A stretch of DNA of 64,000 bases from RYN-230 sp963770545 (GTDB lineage: Bacteria > Actinomycetota > Actinomycetes > Streptosporangiales > Streptosporangiaceae). The translations under genes were made by a program, and so were the position numbers. Where the stretch lies: the NCBI GenBank assembly GCA_963770545.1, contig CAVYQF010000026.1, forward strand, positions 1 to 64,000. The letters are read 5' to 3'. Under the pieces are notes generated by a model, which saw nothing but the letters and a program-made list of their open reading frames with translations, was not told the DNA's origin and ran no database searches. The first letter of the stretch is position 1. The number at the start of each line of letters is the position of its first letter. This document shows positions 1-9,145 of this stretch, piece by piece.

Positions 1-140
1 ACCGGGCCCCGCCTGCGCCGCCGGGCCCGCTCCTGCGCCGTCAGCCCGCCGCCATCCGGATACCTCATGACACCGGCGTACTGCGACGCGGCAGCCATCA
101 CCAGAGCAGTAACCCCCAAGAATGAAGATCGGTTAGCAGC

Positions 141-1026
141 TCAGCTGCGCAGGGTCTGGCTGGGCGGCAGGTCGAACTGGCGCCGGTAGACGGCGCTGAA
201 CTGGCTCGGGCTGGCCCAGCCCCACTGGCGGGCCACAGCGGCAACCGTCACCCCGCTGCCCGGGTCGGCGGTCCGCAGTTGCTGGTGGGCGCGCGCGAGC
301 CGGACCCGGCGCAGATACCAGGTCGGGGTAATGCCGTAATAGCGGCGGAACGCGTGCTGCACCGCCCGGCCCCCCGGTGTAGGCGACGGTCATCGTGGTG
401 TTGGGGAATGTCTCCAGCAGGGCGGCGGCTGCCAGCTGGGTCATCTCCTGGGCCATCAGCGGGCTGACCTCGGTGATACCGGAACTGACCAGTTCGTGGC
501 AGATGAATCCGGCTGTCCTGGCCCACGCAGCCTGCCGGGCCGCTGAGACCGGAGGCATCGACTCGAACCGCAGATCCGCGGCCGGCACGCCGGTGGCCTC
601 TTCTGCCAGCCGGCCCACGACCGCCCATGGGACCTGTACCATCGCCAGCCCGACGTCATGCATTCTCGTCACGTGCGGCAGATCGGGCGGAGGCATGAAC
701 GCATCTCCGCCGGTGAAGTACAGCTCCCCTCGGGCTGAGGAGACAACGCCGTCCCCCTGCAGCACAACCACCGCGTGCGGGTCGCTATGGGGGTCGATAT
801 GAGCGGCATATCCAAAACCGCCGTAGCGCATCAGGCATGCGCTCAGCCCGCCTGCCGTCGCCGAGCGCACGCTCCCGTCTACCCGGCTCGGATCGGCACA
901 TCCGAAACGAGCCCGGTGCTCGACGTACAGCTGGCTGATCAGCCCCGCGATCAGTTCCATATCCTGGGTGACCAGCTCAGCGCGCTCGACCGGGACCACC
1001 CCGGCACCGGACTCCCTGCCTGCCAT
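141..1026 (-). pseudogene. AraC-family transcriptional regulator, apparent frameshift
   Basis: Two reading frames together make one AraC-type regulator. The N-terminal 200 or so residues (from ATG at 1026, with an AGGTGG SD just upstream) form a cupin-like effector-binding domain. The C-terminal frame (141-362) is a classic double helix-turn-helix, including RRYYGITPTWYLRRVRLARA and WGWASPSQFSAVYRRQF. The frames separate at a run of six C (370-375, G on the coding strand). Removing one base joins VAYTGG to RAVQHAFRRYYG with no other change. As written, the long frame runs into an unrelated tail and the DNA-binding domain is lost. This is either a recent inactivation or a homopolymer sequencing error. 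The target is unknown; nearest neighbour on the same strand is the adenylate kinase/acyl-CoA ligase pair. Confidence 0.8.
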
Positions 1027-1264
1027 CAAGCACCACCTACAGGACTCGCCACAGCAGCACTCAGATCGCCGCCATGCGCAACACGCTAACCCCCAAGCGA
1101 AGGAGCGACATCCCCCGGATGGACAGTCCAGCGCTGGCCGATGCGATTTCCGCGGAGGTGTCCGGCGTCCCCGGCGCTACTTCCTCGCCGGCACCAGGCT
1201 CGGTCGTGCGAGAAGAGCCAGGTGGCCTGGTTCGCCGGGCCGGGATGGCCAGCTGCGCTGGCGC

Positions 1265-1846
1265 TCAGGGGTGGGTCAGCCGCAGCCCGGACAACAGGGT
1301 CTGGATGTCCGCGGTGACGGAATCGGGTGGCTGGTCGGCGTCCACCGAGAGCAGGATGCCCCGCTCGGTGTAGTAGTCGACGAGCGGCCCCGTCGTCTCC
1401 GCGAACACCCGGTGCCGATGCCGGATCACGTCGGCCACGTCATCGGCGCGGCCGGCCTGGCTCGCCCGGTCCAGGAGCCGCCGGGTGAGCACTTCCTCCG
1501 GCGCGTACAGGTAGACGACCACGTCCAGCGCCACCCCGAGCCGGGCCGCGAGTTCCGCCGCGGCGCTGGCCTGCGGCAGGGTTCGCGGGAAGCCGTCCAG
1601 GATGTACCCGCCGCCCGCGGCCGCCTCGACGACGGCCGGGGTCAGCGCGTCGAGCACGATCTGATCGGGCACGAGATCGCCGCGGGCCTGGTAGGCGGCG
1701 ATCTCGCGGCCTGCGCCCGTGCCGGCCTGGGCTTCGGCTCGCAGCAGGTCGCCGGCGGCGATGTGCTGCACCCCGTACCTGGCGGCGAGCCGCTCCCCCT
1801 GGGTGCCCTTGCCGGCGCCCGGGGGAGCGAGCAGCAGAAGTTTCAC
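1265..1846 (-). CDS. adk: adenylate kinase (short, lidless form)
   Basis: Predicted cytoplasmic enzyme of 193 residues that interconverts ATP + AMP and 2 ADP. The P-loop APPGAGKGTQ is at residues 7-16, the AMP-binding segment GDLLR follows near 33, and DGFPRT is near residue 84. The lid is short and has no four-cysteine zinc motif, as in other short actinobacterial forms. Its ATG overlaps the stop of the upstream acyl-CoA ligase (ATGA, 1843-1846), so the two are probably translationally coupled. That pairing makes sense because the ligase releases AMP, which this enzyme would recycle. It may be a paralogue of the housekeeping adk normally found in the ribosomal-protein region. Confidence 0.9.
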   Translation of the reverse strand: MKLLLLAPPGAGKGTQGERLAARYGVQHIAAGDLLRAEAQAGTGAGREIAAYQARGDLVPDQIVLDALTPAVVEAAAGGGYILDGFPRTLPQASAAAELAARLGVALDVVVYLYAPEEVLTRRLLDRASQAGRADDVADVIRHRHRVFAETTGPLVDYYTERGILLSVDADQPPDSVTADIQTLLSGLRLTHP

Positions 1847-3354
1847 GGGACCAGGTCAGCCGGGATGACGATGTCCCGCTTCTGGATCTTGCCGGTCGGG
1901 CCCTTGGGCAGCGCGTTAACGATCCACACGTGGCGCGGGTACTTGTAGGCCGCGACCTGGCCCTTGACGTAGTCCCGCAGTTCCCCGGCGGTGGTGACAG
2001 CGCCCGGCTTGAGGGCCACCGCGGCCCCCACCTCCTCGCCCAGGGCCGGGTGCGGCAGGCCGATCACGGCGGCCTCGGCGACCGCGGGATGCTCGTAGAG
2101 CACTTCCTCGATCTCCCGCGGGTAGACGTTGTAGCCGCCGCGGATGATCAGGTCCTTTTTCCGGTCCACAATGTAGAAGTAGCCGTCCTCGTCGACCCGG
2201 GCCAGGTCACCGCTGTGGAACCAGCCGTCCCGGATCGTCTCAGCGGTGGCCTCGGGGCGCTGCCAGTAGCCCTTCATCACGTTCGGCCCGCGGATGACGA
2301 TCTCGCCCACCGCACCCTGCGGGACCTCGTGGTCTTCGCCGTTCACGACCCGCATCTGGACGTCCCGGATGGGGGTGCCGATCGAGCCGGGCTTGCGCTC
2401 GCGGCCGGGATGGTTGAACGACGCCACCGGCGAGGTCTCGGACAGGCCGTACCCTTCCAGCACCGGGACGCCGAACGCCTCCTCGAATCCGCGGAGCACC
2501 TCGACCGGCAGGGCGGCGCCGCCGGAGATGCACATCCGCAGCGCGGAGGTGTCGTAGTCCGCGCGGTCAGGCTGGTGGAGCAGCGCCACGTACATGGTCG
2601 GCACGCCCTCGAAGACGGTGACCCGGTGCTCGGCGATGATCCGCAGGGCGTGCTCGGGGTCGAATCGCGGCAGCAGGGTCAGGCACGCCCCGGACGCCAC
2701 GGCCACGTTGAGCGCGACGGTCTGCCCGAACACGTGGAACAGCGGCAGCCCGCCGAAGATGACGTCGTCCGGGCCGGCGAGGACGATGTCGGCCCGCGCC
2801 ACCTCGGTGTTGCTGAGGAGGTTGCCGTGGGTGAGCTCGGCGCCCTTCGGGTGGCCGGTCGTGCCGGAGGTGTAGAGGATCACGGCCGTGTCCTCGTCGT
2901 CGGTGTCGGCGACCTGCTCGTCCGGGACGGCGGAAGCCAGAAGATCGGGGAAGCTCACCCCGTCCACGACGATAGATTCCGCCTCGGCCTGCTCCGCCCC
3001 GGCGCGGGCCTGGTCCGCGAACGCATGCCAGGCGAAGATCAGCCCGGCCCCGGAGTCGCCCAGATAGTAGGCGACCTCCCGTGCCTTGAGCAACGGGTTC
3101 ATCGGCACGACCACGGCGCCGGCCCGGAGCACGCCGTAGTACACCACGGGGACCTCGGCGACGTTGGGCATCATGATGCCGACCCGGTCGCCGGCCTTGA
3201 CCCCGCGCTCGTGCAGCAGCCCGGCCACCCGGGCGCTCGCCTCATCCAGGGCTCGGTACGTCATCGCCGCGTTGTCCACCCGCACGGCCTCCCGTCCGGC
3301 GTGCGCACGGGTGGTGTCCGTCAGGTTCCTGGCCAGGTTCGTCACGCTGCTCAT
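1843..3354 (-). CDS. fadD: long-chain fatty-acid--CoA ligase (AMP-forming)
   Basis: Acyl-adenylate-forming enzyme of about 503 residues that activates a fatty acid to acyl-CoA via acyl-AMP with release of PPi. The P-loop-like motif YTSGTTGHPKG, the adenylate-binding GYGLSET, the hinge region SGDLARVDEDGYFYIVDRKK and the C-terminal catalytic lysine in PTGKIQKRD are all present. The start is taken at ATG 3354 (MSSVTNLARN), which matches usual family N-termini. ATGs at 3369 and 3375 are in frame, and none has a strong SD. It lies upstream of and overlaps adk. A divergent inorganic pyrophosphatase starts 233 bp away, so both by-products (AMP and PPi) have a disposal enzyme next door. The exact chain length cannot be told from sequence. 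Confidence 0.88.
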   Translation of the reverse strand: MSSVTNLARNLTDTTRAHAGREAVRVDNAAMTYRALDEASARVAGLLHERGVKAGDRVGIMMPNVAEVPVVYYGVLRAGAVVVPMNPLLKAREVAYYLGDSGAGLIFAWHAFADQARAGAEQAEAESIVVDGVSFPDLLASAVPDEQVADTDDEDTAVILYTSGTTGHPKGAELTHGNLLSNTEVARADIVLAGPDDVIFGGLPLFHVFGQTVALNVAVASGACLTLLPRFDPEHALRIIAEHRVTVFEGVPTMYVALLHQPDRADYDTSALRMCISGGAALPVEVLRGFEEAFGVPVLEGYGLSETSPVASFNHPGRERKPGSIGTPIRDVQMRVVNGEDHEVPQGAVGEIVIRGPNVMKGYWQRPEATAETIRDGWFHSGDLARVDEDGYFYIVDRKKDLIIRGGYNVYPREIEEVLYEHPAVAEAAVIGLPHPALGEEVGAAVALKPGAVTTAGELRDYVKGQVAAYKYPRHVWIVNALPKGPTGKIQKRDIVIPADLVP

Positions 3355-3587
3355 TGTCCGGCTGGCCATCCACACGGTCGTCGGTCCCCGGTATCAAGGC
3401 TGTCCCCGGGCGTTGGTACGACGGCACAACCATTTGTGCCGGTAGCCCGAGGACGGGGCCCATCCTCGTGCTGCCAGCACGTTATCGGCGGGTTCACCGC
3501 GGCCTAGCGTCGTGGATCACACCGCGAAAGGGGGCGGGATGGACACTATCGCCGCTACTCGATGTTCATCAGCGCGGACTGAGCGCC

Positions 3588-4082
3588 ATGGAGTTTGACG
3601 TCCTGATCGAGATCCCGCGGGGCAGCCGGAACAAGTACGAGGTCGATCACGAAAGCGGCCTGATCCGCCTGGACCGGACGCTGTTCACCGCGACGCAGTA
3701 CCCAGCCGACTACGGCTTCATACCGGACACTCTGGGCGAGGACGGCGATCCGCTCGACGCGCTGGTGCTCGTGCAGGAGCCCACGTTTCCCGGCTGCCTG
3801 ATCCGCAGCCGGCCGATCGGCATGTTCCGGATGACCGATGAGAAGGGCGGCGACGACAAGGTCCTGTGCGTGCCCGCGGGCGACCCACGCCAGGAACATC
3901 TGCGCGACCTCCACGACCTGCCCCACTTCGACCGGCTGGAGATCGAGCACTTCTTCCTGATCTACAAGGAACTGGAGCCGGGCAAGAGCGTCGAAGGACG
4001 GTCCTGGGCCGACCGCGCCGCCGCCGAAGCCGAGGTGGAAGCTTCCCGGCGCCGCCAGCGCGAGACCCGGGAACCAGCCTGA
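3588..4082 (+). CDS. ppa: inorganic pyrophosphatase (family I)
   Basis: Soluble Mg-dependent hydrolase of PPi to two phosphates, 164 residues, the usual length of bacterial family I enzymes. It opens with MEFDVLIEIPRGSRNKYE, has YPADYGFIPDT, and carries the metal-binding acidic cluster EDGDPLDALV. The last 25 residues are a charged, arginine/glutamate-rich helix. The reading frame is open further upstream, but the family N-terminus begins exactly at ATG 3588, so that start is preferred despite a weak SD. It is transcribed divergently from the acyl-CoA ligase and converges on the acyl-CoA dehydrogenase. Confidence 0.93.
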   Translation: MEFDVLIEIPRGSRNKYEVDHESGLIRLDRTLFTATQYPADYGFIPDTLGEDGDPLDALVLVQEPTFPGCLIRSRPIGMFRMTDEKGGDDKVLCVPAGDPRQEHLRDLHDLPHFDRLEIEHFFLIYKELEPGKSVEGRSWADRAAAEAEVEASRRRQRETREPA

Positions 4083-4104
4083 CGCGGAAGTGTTACCACG
4101 ATCC

Positions 4105-4124
4105 GTGAGCAGGCACAGGCTCAC
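4105..4124. terminator. possible bidirectional hairpin between convergent genes
   Basis: A perfect 6-bp inverted repeat, GTGAGC and GCTCAC around an 8-nt loop, sits in the 56-bp gap between the stops of the pyrophosphatase and the acyl-CoA dehydrogenase. There is no T-tract, so its terminator role is an inference from position only. Confidence 0.3.
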
Positions 4125-4138
4125 CATTGAGGAACCGC

Positions 4139-5350
4139 TCAGGTGAAGGCCCCGATGCCGGTGATGGTGCGGCCGACGATGAGCGTCTGCATGGTTTCGG
4201 TGCCCTCGAAGGTGTGGATGGCCTCGAGGTCGGCCATATGCCGGGCGACCTGGTAGTCGAGCAGGATGCCGTTGCCGCCGAGCATGTCGCGGGCGTCGGC
4301 GGCGATCACGCGGGCCTTGCGGGTGTTGTGCATCTTGGCCAGCCCGGCCACGGTCGGGGTCAGCCGGGCCTCGGCCAGCCGGCCGATCTGCAGGCAGTAC
4401 AGCTGCATCGCGGTCAGGTCCGCGAGCATCGACACCAGCCTCTGCTGGATGATCTGGAAGCTGGCCAGCGGCTCGCCGAACTGCCGCCGTTCCAGCGCGT
4501 ACCGCAAGGCGGTGTCGTAGACGGAGGTGGCGTGGCCCAGGGCGGCCCAGGCGCAGGTGCTCCGGGTGGTGGCCAGGACCCGGGTGGTGTCCTTGAACGA
4601 GCGGGCTTCGGGGAGCCGGTTCTCGGCCGGCACCCGCACCTCATCCAGGGTGATGTCGGCCTGCCAGACCGAGCGCAGCGACACCTTTCCCTCGATGACC
4701 TGCGCCTGGTAGCCGGGCGTTCCCTTTTCCACGACGAACGCGTTGACCTGGCCATCCTCGGCGTTGCGGGCCCAGACGACGATCAGGTCAGCGACCGTGC
4801 CCAGGCCGATCCACCGCTTGCGGCCGTTCAGCACCCAGTCCCCACCCGCCTCCCCATCTCCCTTCACCGGGCGGGCCGAGGTTTCCAGGGCGACCGAGTC
4901 CGAGCCGTGCTCCGGTTCGGTCAGCGCGAAGGCCCCCAGCTTGTTCATCTGGGCCAGGTCAGGCAGCCACCGCGCCTTCTGCTCCTCCGAGCCGCACATC
5001 GCGATCGACAGCATGGCCAGGCCCGCGTGCACGCCAAGGAACACCCCGAGGCTGCCGTCGCCGCGGTGCAGTTCCATCGTGACCAGCCCGCACGCCATCG
5101 GGCTCATCCCGGCGCAGCCGTATCCTTTGATGTCCTCGCCGACGATGCCGAGCTCGGGCAGCCGCCTGACCAGCGGCCAGCAGATCTCGGCCCGTTCCCA
5201 GTACGGGCCGACGACCGGCACGACCTCCTCGTCGACGAACCGCCGGACGGTGATGAAGTGCGACCACTGCTCCTCGGTGAACTGCTCCCGGACGGAGAAG
5301 AAGTCCGTCCCGAGGGATTCCCCGAGATGCATGCTCGTCACCTGCGTCAT
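4139..5350 (-). CDS. acyl-CoA dehydrogenase, glutaryl-CoA dehydrogenase-like
   Basis: FAD-dependent acyl-CoA dehydrogenase of 403 residues. The order is an N-terminal helical domain, a middle beta domain with AFALTEPEHGSD (flavin/substrate binding) and WVLNGRKRWIG, and a C-terminal helical domain with RRQFGEPLASFQIIQ and LGGNGI. The catalytic base is expected to be the glutamate in HTFEGTETMQTLIVGR; position and surrounding pattern fit the glutaryl-CoA dehydrogenase subgroup better than straight-chain enzymes. The start ATG has a good SD (AAAGGA, 8 nt) and overlaps the stop of the upstream depolymerase (ATGA). As third gene of the phaC-phaZ operon it may oxidise acyl-CoAs after storage polymer is mobilised; that role is inferred. 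Confidence 0.85.
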   Translation of the reverse strand: MTQVTSMHLGESLGTDFFSVREQFTEEQWSHFITVRRFVDEEVVPVVGPYWERAEICWPLVRRLPELGIVGEDIKGYGCAGMSPMACGLVTMELHRGDGSLGVFLGVHAGLAMLSIAMCGSEEQKARWLPDLAQMNKLGAFALTEPEHGSDSVALETSARPVKGDGEAGGDWVLNGRKRWIGLGTVADLIVVWARNAEDGQVNAFVVEKGTPGYQAQVIEGKVSLRSVWQADITLDEVRVPAENRLPEARSFKDTTRVLATTRSTCAWAALGHATSVYDTALRYALERRQFGEPLASFQIIQQRLVSMLADLTAMQLYCLQIGRLAEARLTPTVAGLAKMHNTRKARVIAADARDMLGGNGILLDYQVARHMADLEAIHTFEGTETMQTLIVGRTITGIGAFT

Positions 5351-6288
5351 CGCTGGCTTCCTTTCAGGCCTGGCTCCGGTGTGGCGGGGCCGGCGTCGAG
5401 AAACGCGTCCACCACCGGGGCGATGCGTCCGGCGTCTGTGGCCAGCTCGAGGTGGCCGCCGTGATAAATGTGCAGCTCACTGTGGGGGATCAGCCAGTGC
5501 ATGATCCGCGCGTTGATCAGCGGGATGATCGGATCGTCGTCACCGGCCAGGATCAAGGTGGGCGGTCGCAGCCTCGGCAGCCACGGCAGGCTGGTCCAGC
5601 CGGCGCTGGAGATCAGCTGGTAGTAGTAGCCACGGGTCGGGCCCAGGCGGGTCGCCGCGTGCAGCAGGTCACGGGCCACGACCGGGTTGGTCCGCGCGCT
5701 GCCTCCGTACAGCTCGCCGGCGATGCGGGCCGCGAACCCGGGGTCGCGGTGGCGGCGCGGCGTGAGCATGCGCAGCAGGACGCGCGGATTCCCGGGGACC
5801 ATCAGCGCGCCTGGCCCGGTCGCCACGAGCACCAGGCGGCGGACCCGGTCCGGACGGCTCAGCGCGAACTGCTGCGCCAGCCCGCCGCCCCAGGAGATGC
5901 CCAGGACGTCGGCCTGCTCATGGCCGAGCTGGTCGAGCAGGCCGGCCACCAGCGACGGCAGCGTGATCAGGTGGTACGGGATGGCCGGGGCCGGCGAGCC
6001 GCCGATACCCGGCATGTCGAACCGGATGACCCCCCGCCGCGGATCGAGCGCGTCAACGAACGGCTCGAGCAACTCCATGCTCGCACCGATGCCGTTGCAC
6101 AGCAGCAGGGGTGGCCGGTCCGAGGTTCCCTCCCGTACCACGACCCGCAGGGAACGGCCGCCGACCCTCACGATCCTCATCCGCTCAGCCGGTGCGGGCC
6201 GGCCCAGCCGGCCTCGTATGATCCGGCCCAGGCCAGATCCCGGGCGCTCTTCGCCGGCCGGTCCGGGAGGGGCCGCGTCAATGGTCAT
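5347..6288 (-). CDS. phaZ: intracellular poly(3-hydroxyalkanoate) depolymerase (alpha/beta hydrolase)
   Basis: Alpha/beta hydrolase of about 313 residues closely resembling the intracellular medium-chain PHA depolymerase PhaZ of pseudomonads. Recognisable segments are NGIGASMELLEPFVDALDP, the nucleophile elbow GISWGGGLAQQFA (serine nucleophile), TLILAGDDDPIIPLIN near the acid, and HGGHLEL with the catalytic histidine. It should hydrolyse stored polyester to hydroxyacids at the granule surface. ATG 6288 overlaps the phaC stop by 11 nt, so synthase and depolymerase are coupled in one transcript. A longer in-frame start exists at 6336, inside phaC, but the overlap start is more likely. Its own stop overlaps the dehydrogenase start. 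Confidence 0.85.
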   Translation of the reverse strand: MTIDAAPPGPAGEERPGSGLGRIIRGRLGRPAPAERMRIVRVGGRSLRVVVREGTSDRPPLLLCNGIGASMELLEPFVDALDPRRGVIRFDMPGIGGSPAPAIPYHLITLPSLVAGLLDQLGHEQADVLGISWGGGLAQQFALSRPDRVRRLVLVATGPGALMVPGNPRVLLRMLTPRRHRDPGFAARIAGELYGGSARTNPVVARDLLHAATRLGPTRGYYYQLISSAGWTSLPWLPRLRPPTLILAGDDDPIIPLINARIMHWLIPHSELHIYHGGHLELATDAGRIAPVVDAFLDAGPATPEPGLKGSQR

Positions 6289-7993
6289 AGACGTAGGTTC
6301 CCGGCGCGTCGCAGATCGGCACCAGCCCGCCACCACCGGGCTCGTCCGGGGCGGCCTTCTCCTCGCCGCACCGCTCGGCCAGCCAGCCCGCGTAGTCCGC
6401 CCACCAGGAGCCGTGCGCGGTCTCCGCGTGCCGGAGCCACTCCTGCGGATCCTCAGGCCAGTCCTTGGCCACCTGATATCTCGCCTTGTCGTTTCCGGGC
6501 GGGTTCACCATCGCGGCGATGTGCCCGCTGGTGGACAGGATGAACCGCTTGCGGCCGCCGAGCAGCTGGGTGGTCCGGTAGCAGCTCTGCCAGGGGCAGA
6601 TGTGGTCGGTGATCCCGGCGACCAGGTAACTGTCGCGGTCGATCAGGCCCAGGTCCACGGGTGAGCCGAGCATCGTCGCCCCGCCCGGCTGGACCAGCGC
6701 GTTCGTGGCGCCCAGCTGGAGGAAGTCCCGGTGCAGGCCTGCGGTCATCCGGGTGGTGTCCGCGTTCCAGAACAAGATGTCGAACGGTGACGGTTTGCGT
6801 CCGAGCAGGTAGTTGTTGACCCAGTAGTTCCAGATCAGGTCGTTCGGGCGCAGCCAGGCGAACACCTCGGCCAGCGACCGGCCGTCCAGGTACCCGCGCG
6901 TCCGGGACGCCGCCGCGGCCAGCCGCGCGGTCCGCTCGTCGATCACGGCGCCGGCCAGGCCCGCCCGCGCCTCGTCCAGCACGGTGACCATGAGGGTGAA
7001 CGAGGCGAGCCGGTCCTGCTGGCCGGTGTGTGCCAGGTGCGCGGCCACCATCGCGGAGATGATGCCGCCGGAGCAGGCTCCCATGAGGGCGGTCTGCTCG
7101 CTCCCGGTGATCCGCGCCGCCGCGTCCATGGCGTCCAGAACCGCCTGCCCGTAGGTGTTGAAGTCCCATGACGCGTGCCGGGCGTCCGGATTGCGCCAGG
7201 AGATCATGAAGACCTGCAGGCCGCTGCCGGTCAGGTACTCCACCATGCTCCGTCCGGGCGCCAGGTCCATCACGTAGTACTTGTTGATGGTCGGCGGCAC
7301 CATCAGCAACGGGACCTGCCGCACCGCGGCCGTGGACGGGCGGTACTGGATCAGCTCGAACACCGGAGTCCGCAAGACCACCGACCCGGGCGTGACGGCG
7401 AGGTCCACCCCGACCTCGAACGCGTCCGGCTCGACCATCGACGGAATCCGCGGCGCGGCCGCCATGTCGGCGACGAAGTTCCGCAGGCCCGCCAGGGCGC
7501 TGCCGCCGCCGCTGTCCACGGCGGCCTTCAGCGCCGCCGGGTTCAGCAGCAGGTTGTTGCTCGGGGCCAGCGCGTCGATCAGGTTGGTCACCGCGAAACT
7601 GACGCGCTCAGAGTCCGCCCAGTCCAGTCCGGCGTCGGCGACCACACCTTCCGCGGTCCCCGCCGCGGCCAGGTACGCCTGCATCGCCCGGCGCAGCAGC
7701 GGATTGCCCGCCCATCCCGGATCGGCGAACCGGCGGTCGCGCCGGGATGGCTGCACCCGTGAAGTGCCGACCGCGATGCGGGCCAGCTCACCCAGCAGCT
7801 GACCGCCCCGCCCGGCGACAAGCCGGGGCTGGCCGGCCAGCGCCGCAGCCAGGCGCAGACCGGAACCACCCGGGTTCACCCGGCGCAGCGCGCCGATGGC
7901 CGCGTCGGTGAGCAGCAGGTCTAGGGGCGCCGCCACCGCTTCGGCCGCGGCTTCCGCCGCGGCCGAACTATTCGTCTCGCTGTCCTGGCTCAT
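6278..7993 (-). CDS. phaC: poly(3-hydroxyalkanoate) synthase
   Basis: PHA synthase of 571 residues that polymerises (R)-3-hydroxyacyl-CoA into storage polyester at the granule surface. The lipase-like box MGACSGG carries the catalytic cysteine at about residue 307. The aspartate in GITDHICPW and the histidine in STSGHIAAMVNPPGN complete the triad. VPPTINKYYVMDL and SWRNPD are further family blocks. The length fits single-subunit class I/II enzymes that need no PhaE or PhaR partner. The start at 7993 is set by a strong SD (GGAGGAGAG); the frame is open upstream to 8071 without support. It is the first gene of phaC-phaZ-acyl-CoA dehydrogenase. No phaA, phaB or phasin gene is seen in the window. 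Confidence 0.92.
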   Translation of the reverse strand: MSQDSETNSSAAAEAAAEAVAAPLDLLLTDAAIGALRRVNPGGSGLRLAAALAGQPRLVAGRGGQLLGELARIAVGTSRVQPSRRDRRFADPGWAGNPLLRRAMQAYLAAAGTAEGVVADAGLDWADSERVSFAVTNLIDALAPSNNLLLNPAALKAAVDSGGGSALAGLRNFVADMAAAPRIPSMVEPDAFEVGVDLAVTPGSVVLRTPVFELIQYRPSTAAVRQVPLLMVPPTINKYYVMDLAPGRSMVEYLTGSGLQVFMISWRNPDARHASWDFNTYGQAVLDAMDAAARITGSEQTALMGACSGGIISAMVAAHLAHTGQQDRLASFTLMVTVLDEARAGLAGAVIDERTARLAAAASRTRGYLDGRSLAEVFAWLRPNDLIWNYWVNNYLLGRKPSPFDILFWNADTTRMTAGLHRDFLQLGATNALVQPGGATMLGSPVDLGLIDRDSYLVAGITDHICPWQSCYRTTQLLGGRKRFILSTSGHIAAMVNPPGNDKARYQVAKDWPEDPQEWLRHAETAHGSWWADYAGWLAERCGEEKAAPDEPGGGGLVPICDAPGTYVYDH

Positions 7994-8144
7994 AATCTCT
8001 CCTCCAGAGGAGCCTAAGCAGCCGGGCGCGTTCTTCCATTGGTCGCCGGTTACGAACCCGGGGCCAGGCATGGTCCTGCGGGCACAGGCTCGCCGGCGGA
8101 GGCCCGGACCTGACCGCGAACGTCAGGGCACCGACGGCCGTGTG

Positions 8145-8234
8145 TCAGTCCAGCTCGACCGTGCTCTGGCCGTTGAAGTGCATGGTCGCGACGTGGGTGT
8201 CGTTGGTGAACAGGGCCACCTGGCCGGTCCTCAC
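8145..8234 (-). CDS. 29-residue mini-ORF coupled to the reductase stop
   Basis: A GTG-initiated frame of 29 codons whose GTG overlaps the stop of the aldo/keto reductase frame (GTGA). An AAAGGA lies about 10 nt upstream. The peptide (VALFTNDTHVATMHFNGQST in its core) looks protein-like rather than like random GC-rich translation, but I recognise no family. It could be a short peptide gene or the tail of a lost gene. The rest of the 236-bp phaC upstream region holds nothing else I can name. Confidence 0.2.
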   Translation of the reverse strand: MRTGQVALFTNDTHVATMHFNGQSTVELD

Positions 8235-9140
8235 CGGGCACCGTTCCTTTGGCCGATGCGAAAGTGGCGGGTCAGCTCGGCGTGGGCCGCGTCGTCGAGC
8301 CGGACGTCACGCGCGCCGAGGTTCTCGGCCAGGTGGACGCGGGTGCGGGTCCCGGGGATGAGCAGGACATTGGGGGCGAGGTCCAGCAGCCAAGCCAGCG
8401 CGACCTGCACCGGCGTCGCGCCCAGCCGCTGGGCCATCGCGGCCAGTACGGGGTCGGCGAGAAGCCGGCGGCGAACCCCGCCGGGCCAGCCCAGCGGGCA
8501 GAACGGCACGAACGCGATGTTCCGCGCTTCGCACTCGGTAAGGACGTCCAGGGACCGCTGGTCGGCCAGGTTGAAGAGGTTCTGCACGCAGACGATCTGG
8601 GTCTGGGCGACCGCCCGCAACAGGTGCCGGCGGGACACGTTGCTGATCCCGACGCCGCCGATCAGTCCTTCCTCACGGGCCTCGATCAGCGCCGCGAGCT
8701 GGGCGTCGAACTGCCTGCCCGGGATCTCGGACGGATCCATTATCCGCAGGTTCACGGCCGCCAGCCGGTTGGCGCCGAGCGTGGCGAGGTTGTCCTCGAT
8801 GCCCTGGCGCAGCTCGCGCGGTTCGCCGAAACCGCAGCGGGCCGCCATCCGCGTCGCGTCGGCCGGCCACCTTGCTCACGACCGCCAGGCCGTCCGGATA
8901 GGGATACAGCGCCTCGCGGATGAGCTCGTTCACCGTGCCCGCCCCGTAGTACTGCGCGGTGTCGATGTGATCGACCCCGGCCGTGACGGCGGCGCGCAGC
9001 ACCGCCAGCGCTTCCCCGCGATCGCGCGGCGGCCCGAAGACCCCGTCGCCGGCCAGCTGCATGGCGCCGTACCCGGCCCGGCGCACGCGCCCCGGGCCGA
9101 GCGGAAAGGACCCGCCGAGCTCCTGCCGGTTCCTGGTCAC
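8231..9140 (-). pseudogene. aldo/keto reductase, apparent frameshift
   Basis: Two overlapping frames make one NADPH-dependent aldo/keto reductase of about 300 residues. The first part (from GTG 9138-9140) has GYGAMQLAGDGVFGPP, the aspartate/tyrosine pair in VDHIDTAQYYG and the lysine in VVSKV. The second part has GVGISNVS, QNLFNLAD, ALAWLL and the NADPH-binding C-terminus LLIPGTRTRVHLAENLGA. The switch is near an AAA run at 8829-8831 (TTT in the coding strand). Dropping one T gives PLRFGEPRELRQGIEDNL in one frame. It starts 5 bp after the upstream SDR stop, so both were probably one operon. Either inactivated or a sequence error. Confidence 0.78.
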
Positions 9141-9145
9141 GCTGC

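Noticed and set aside
1..140. Possible gene at the left window edge
   Set aside because: No frame with start, SD or family motif; only the trailer of the AraC gene is seen.
1930..3507. 525-codon plus-strand frame antisense to the acyl-CoA ligase
   Set aside because: Composition is His/Asp/Arg/Val-rich, as expected of a shadow frame in GC-rich DNA. No motif, and the ligase on the other strand is unambiguous.
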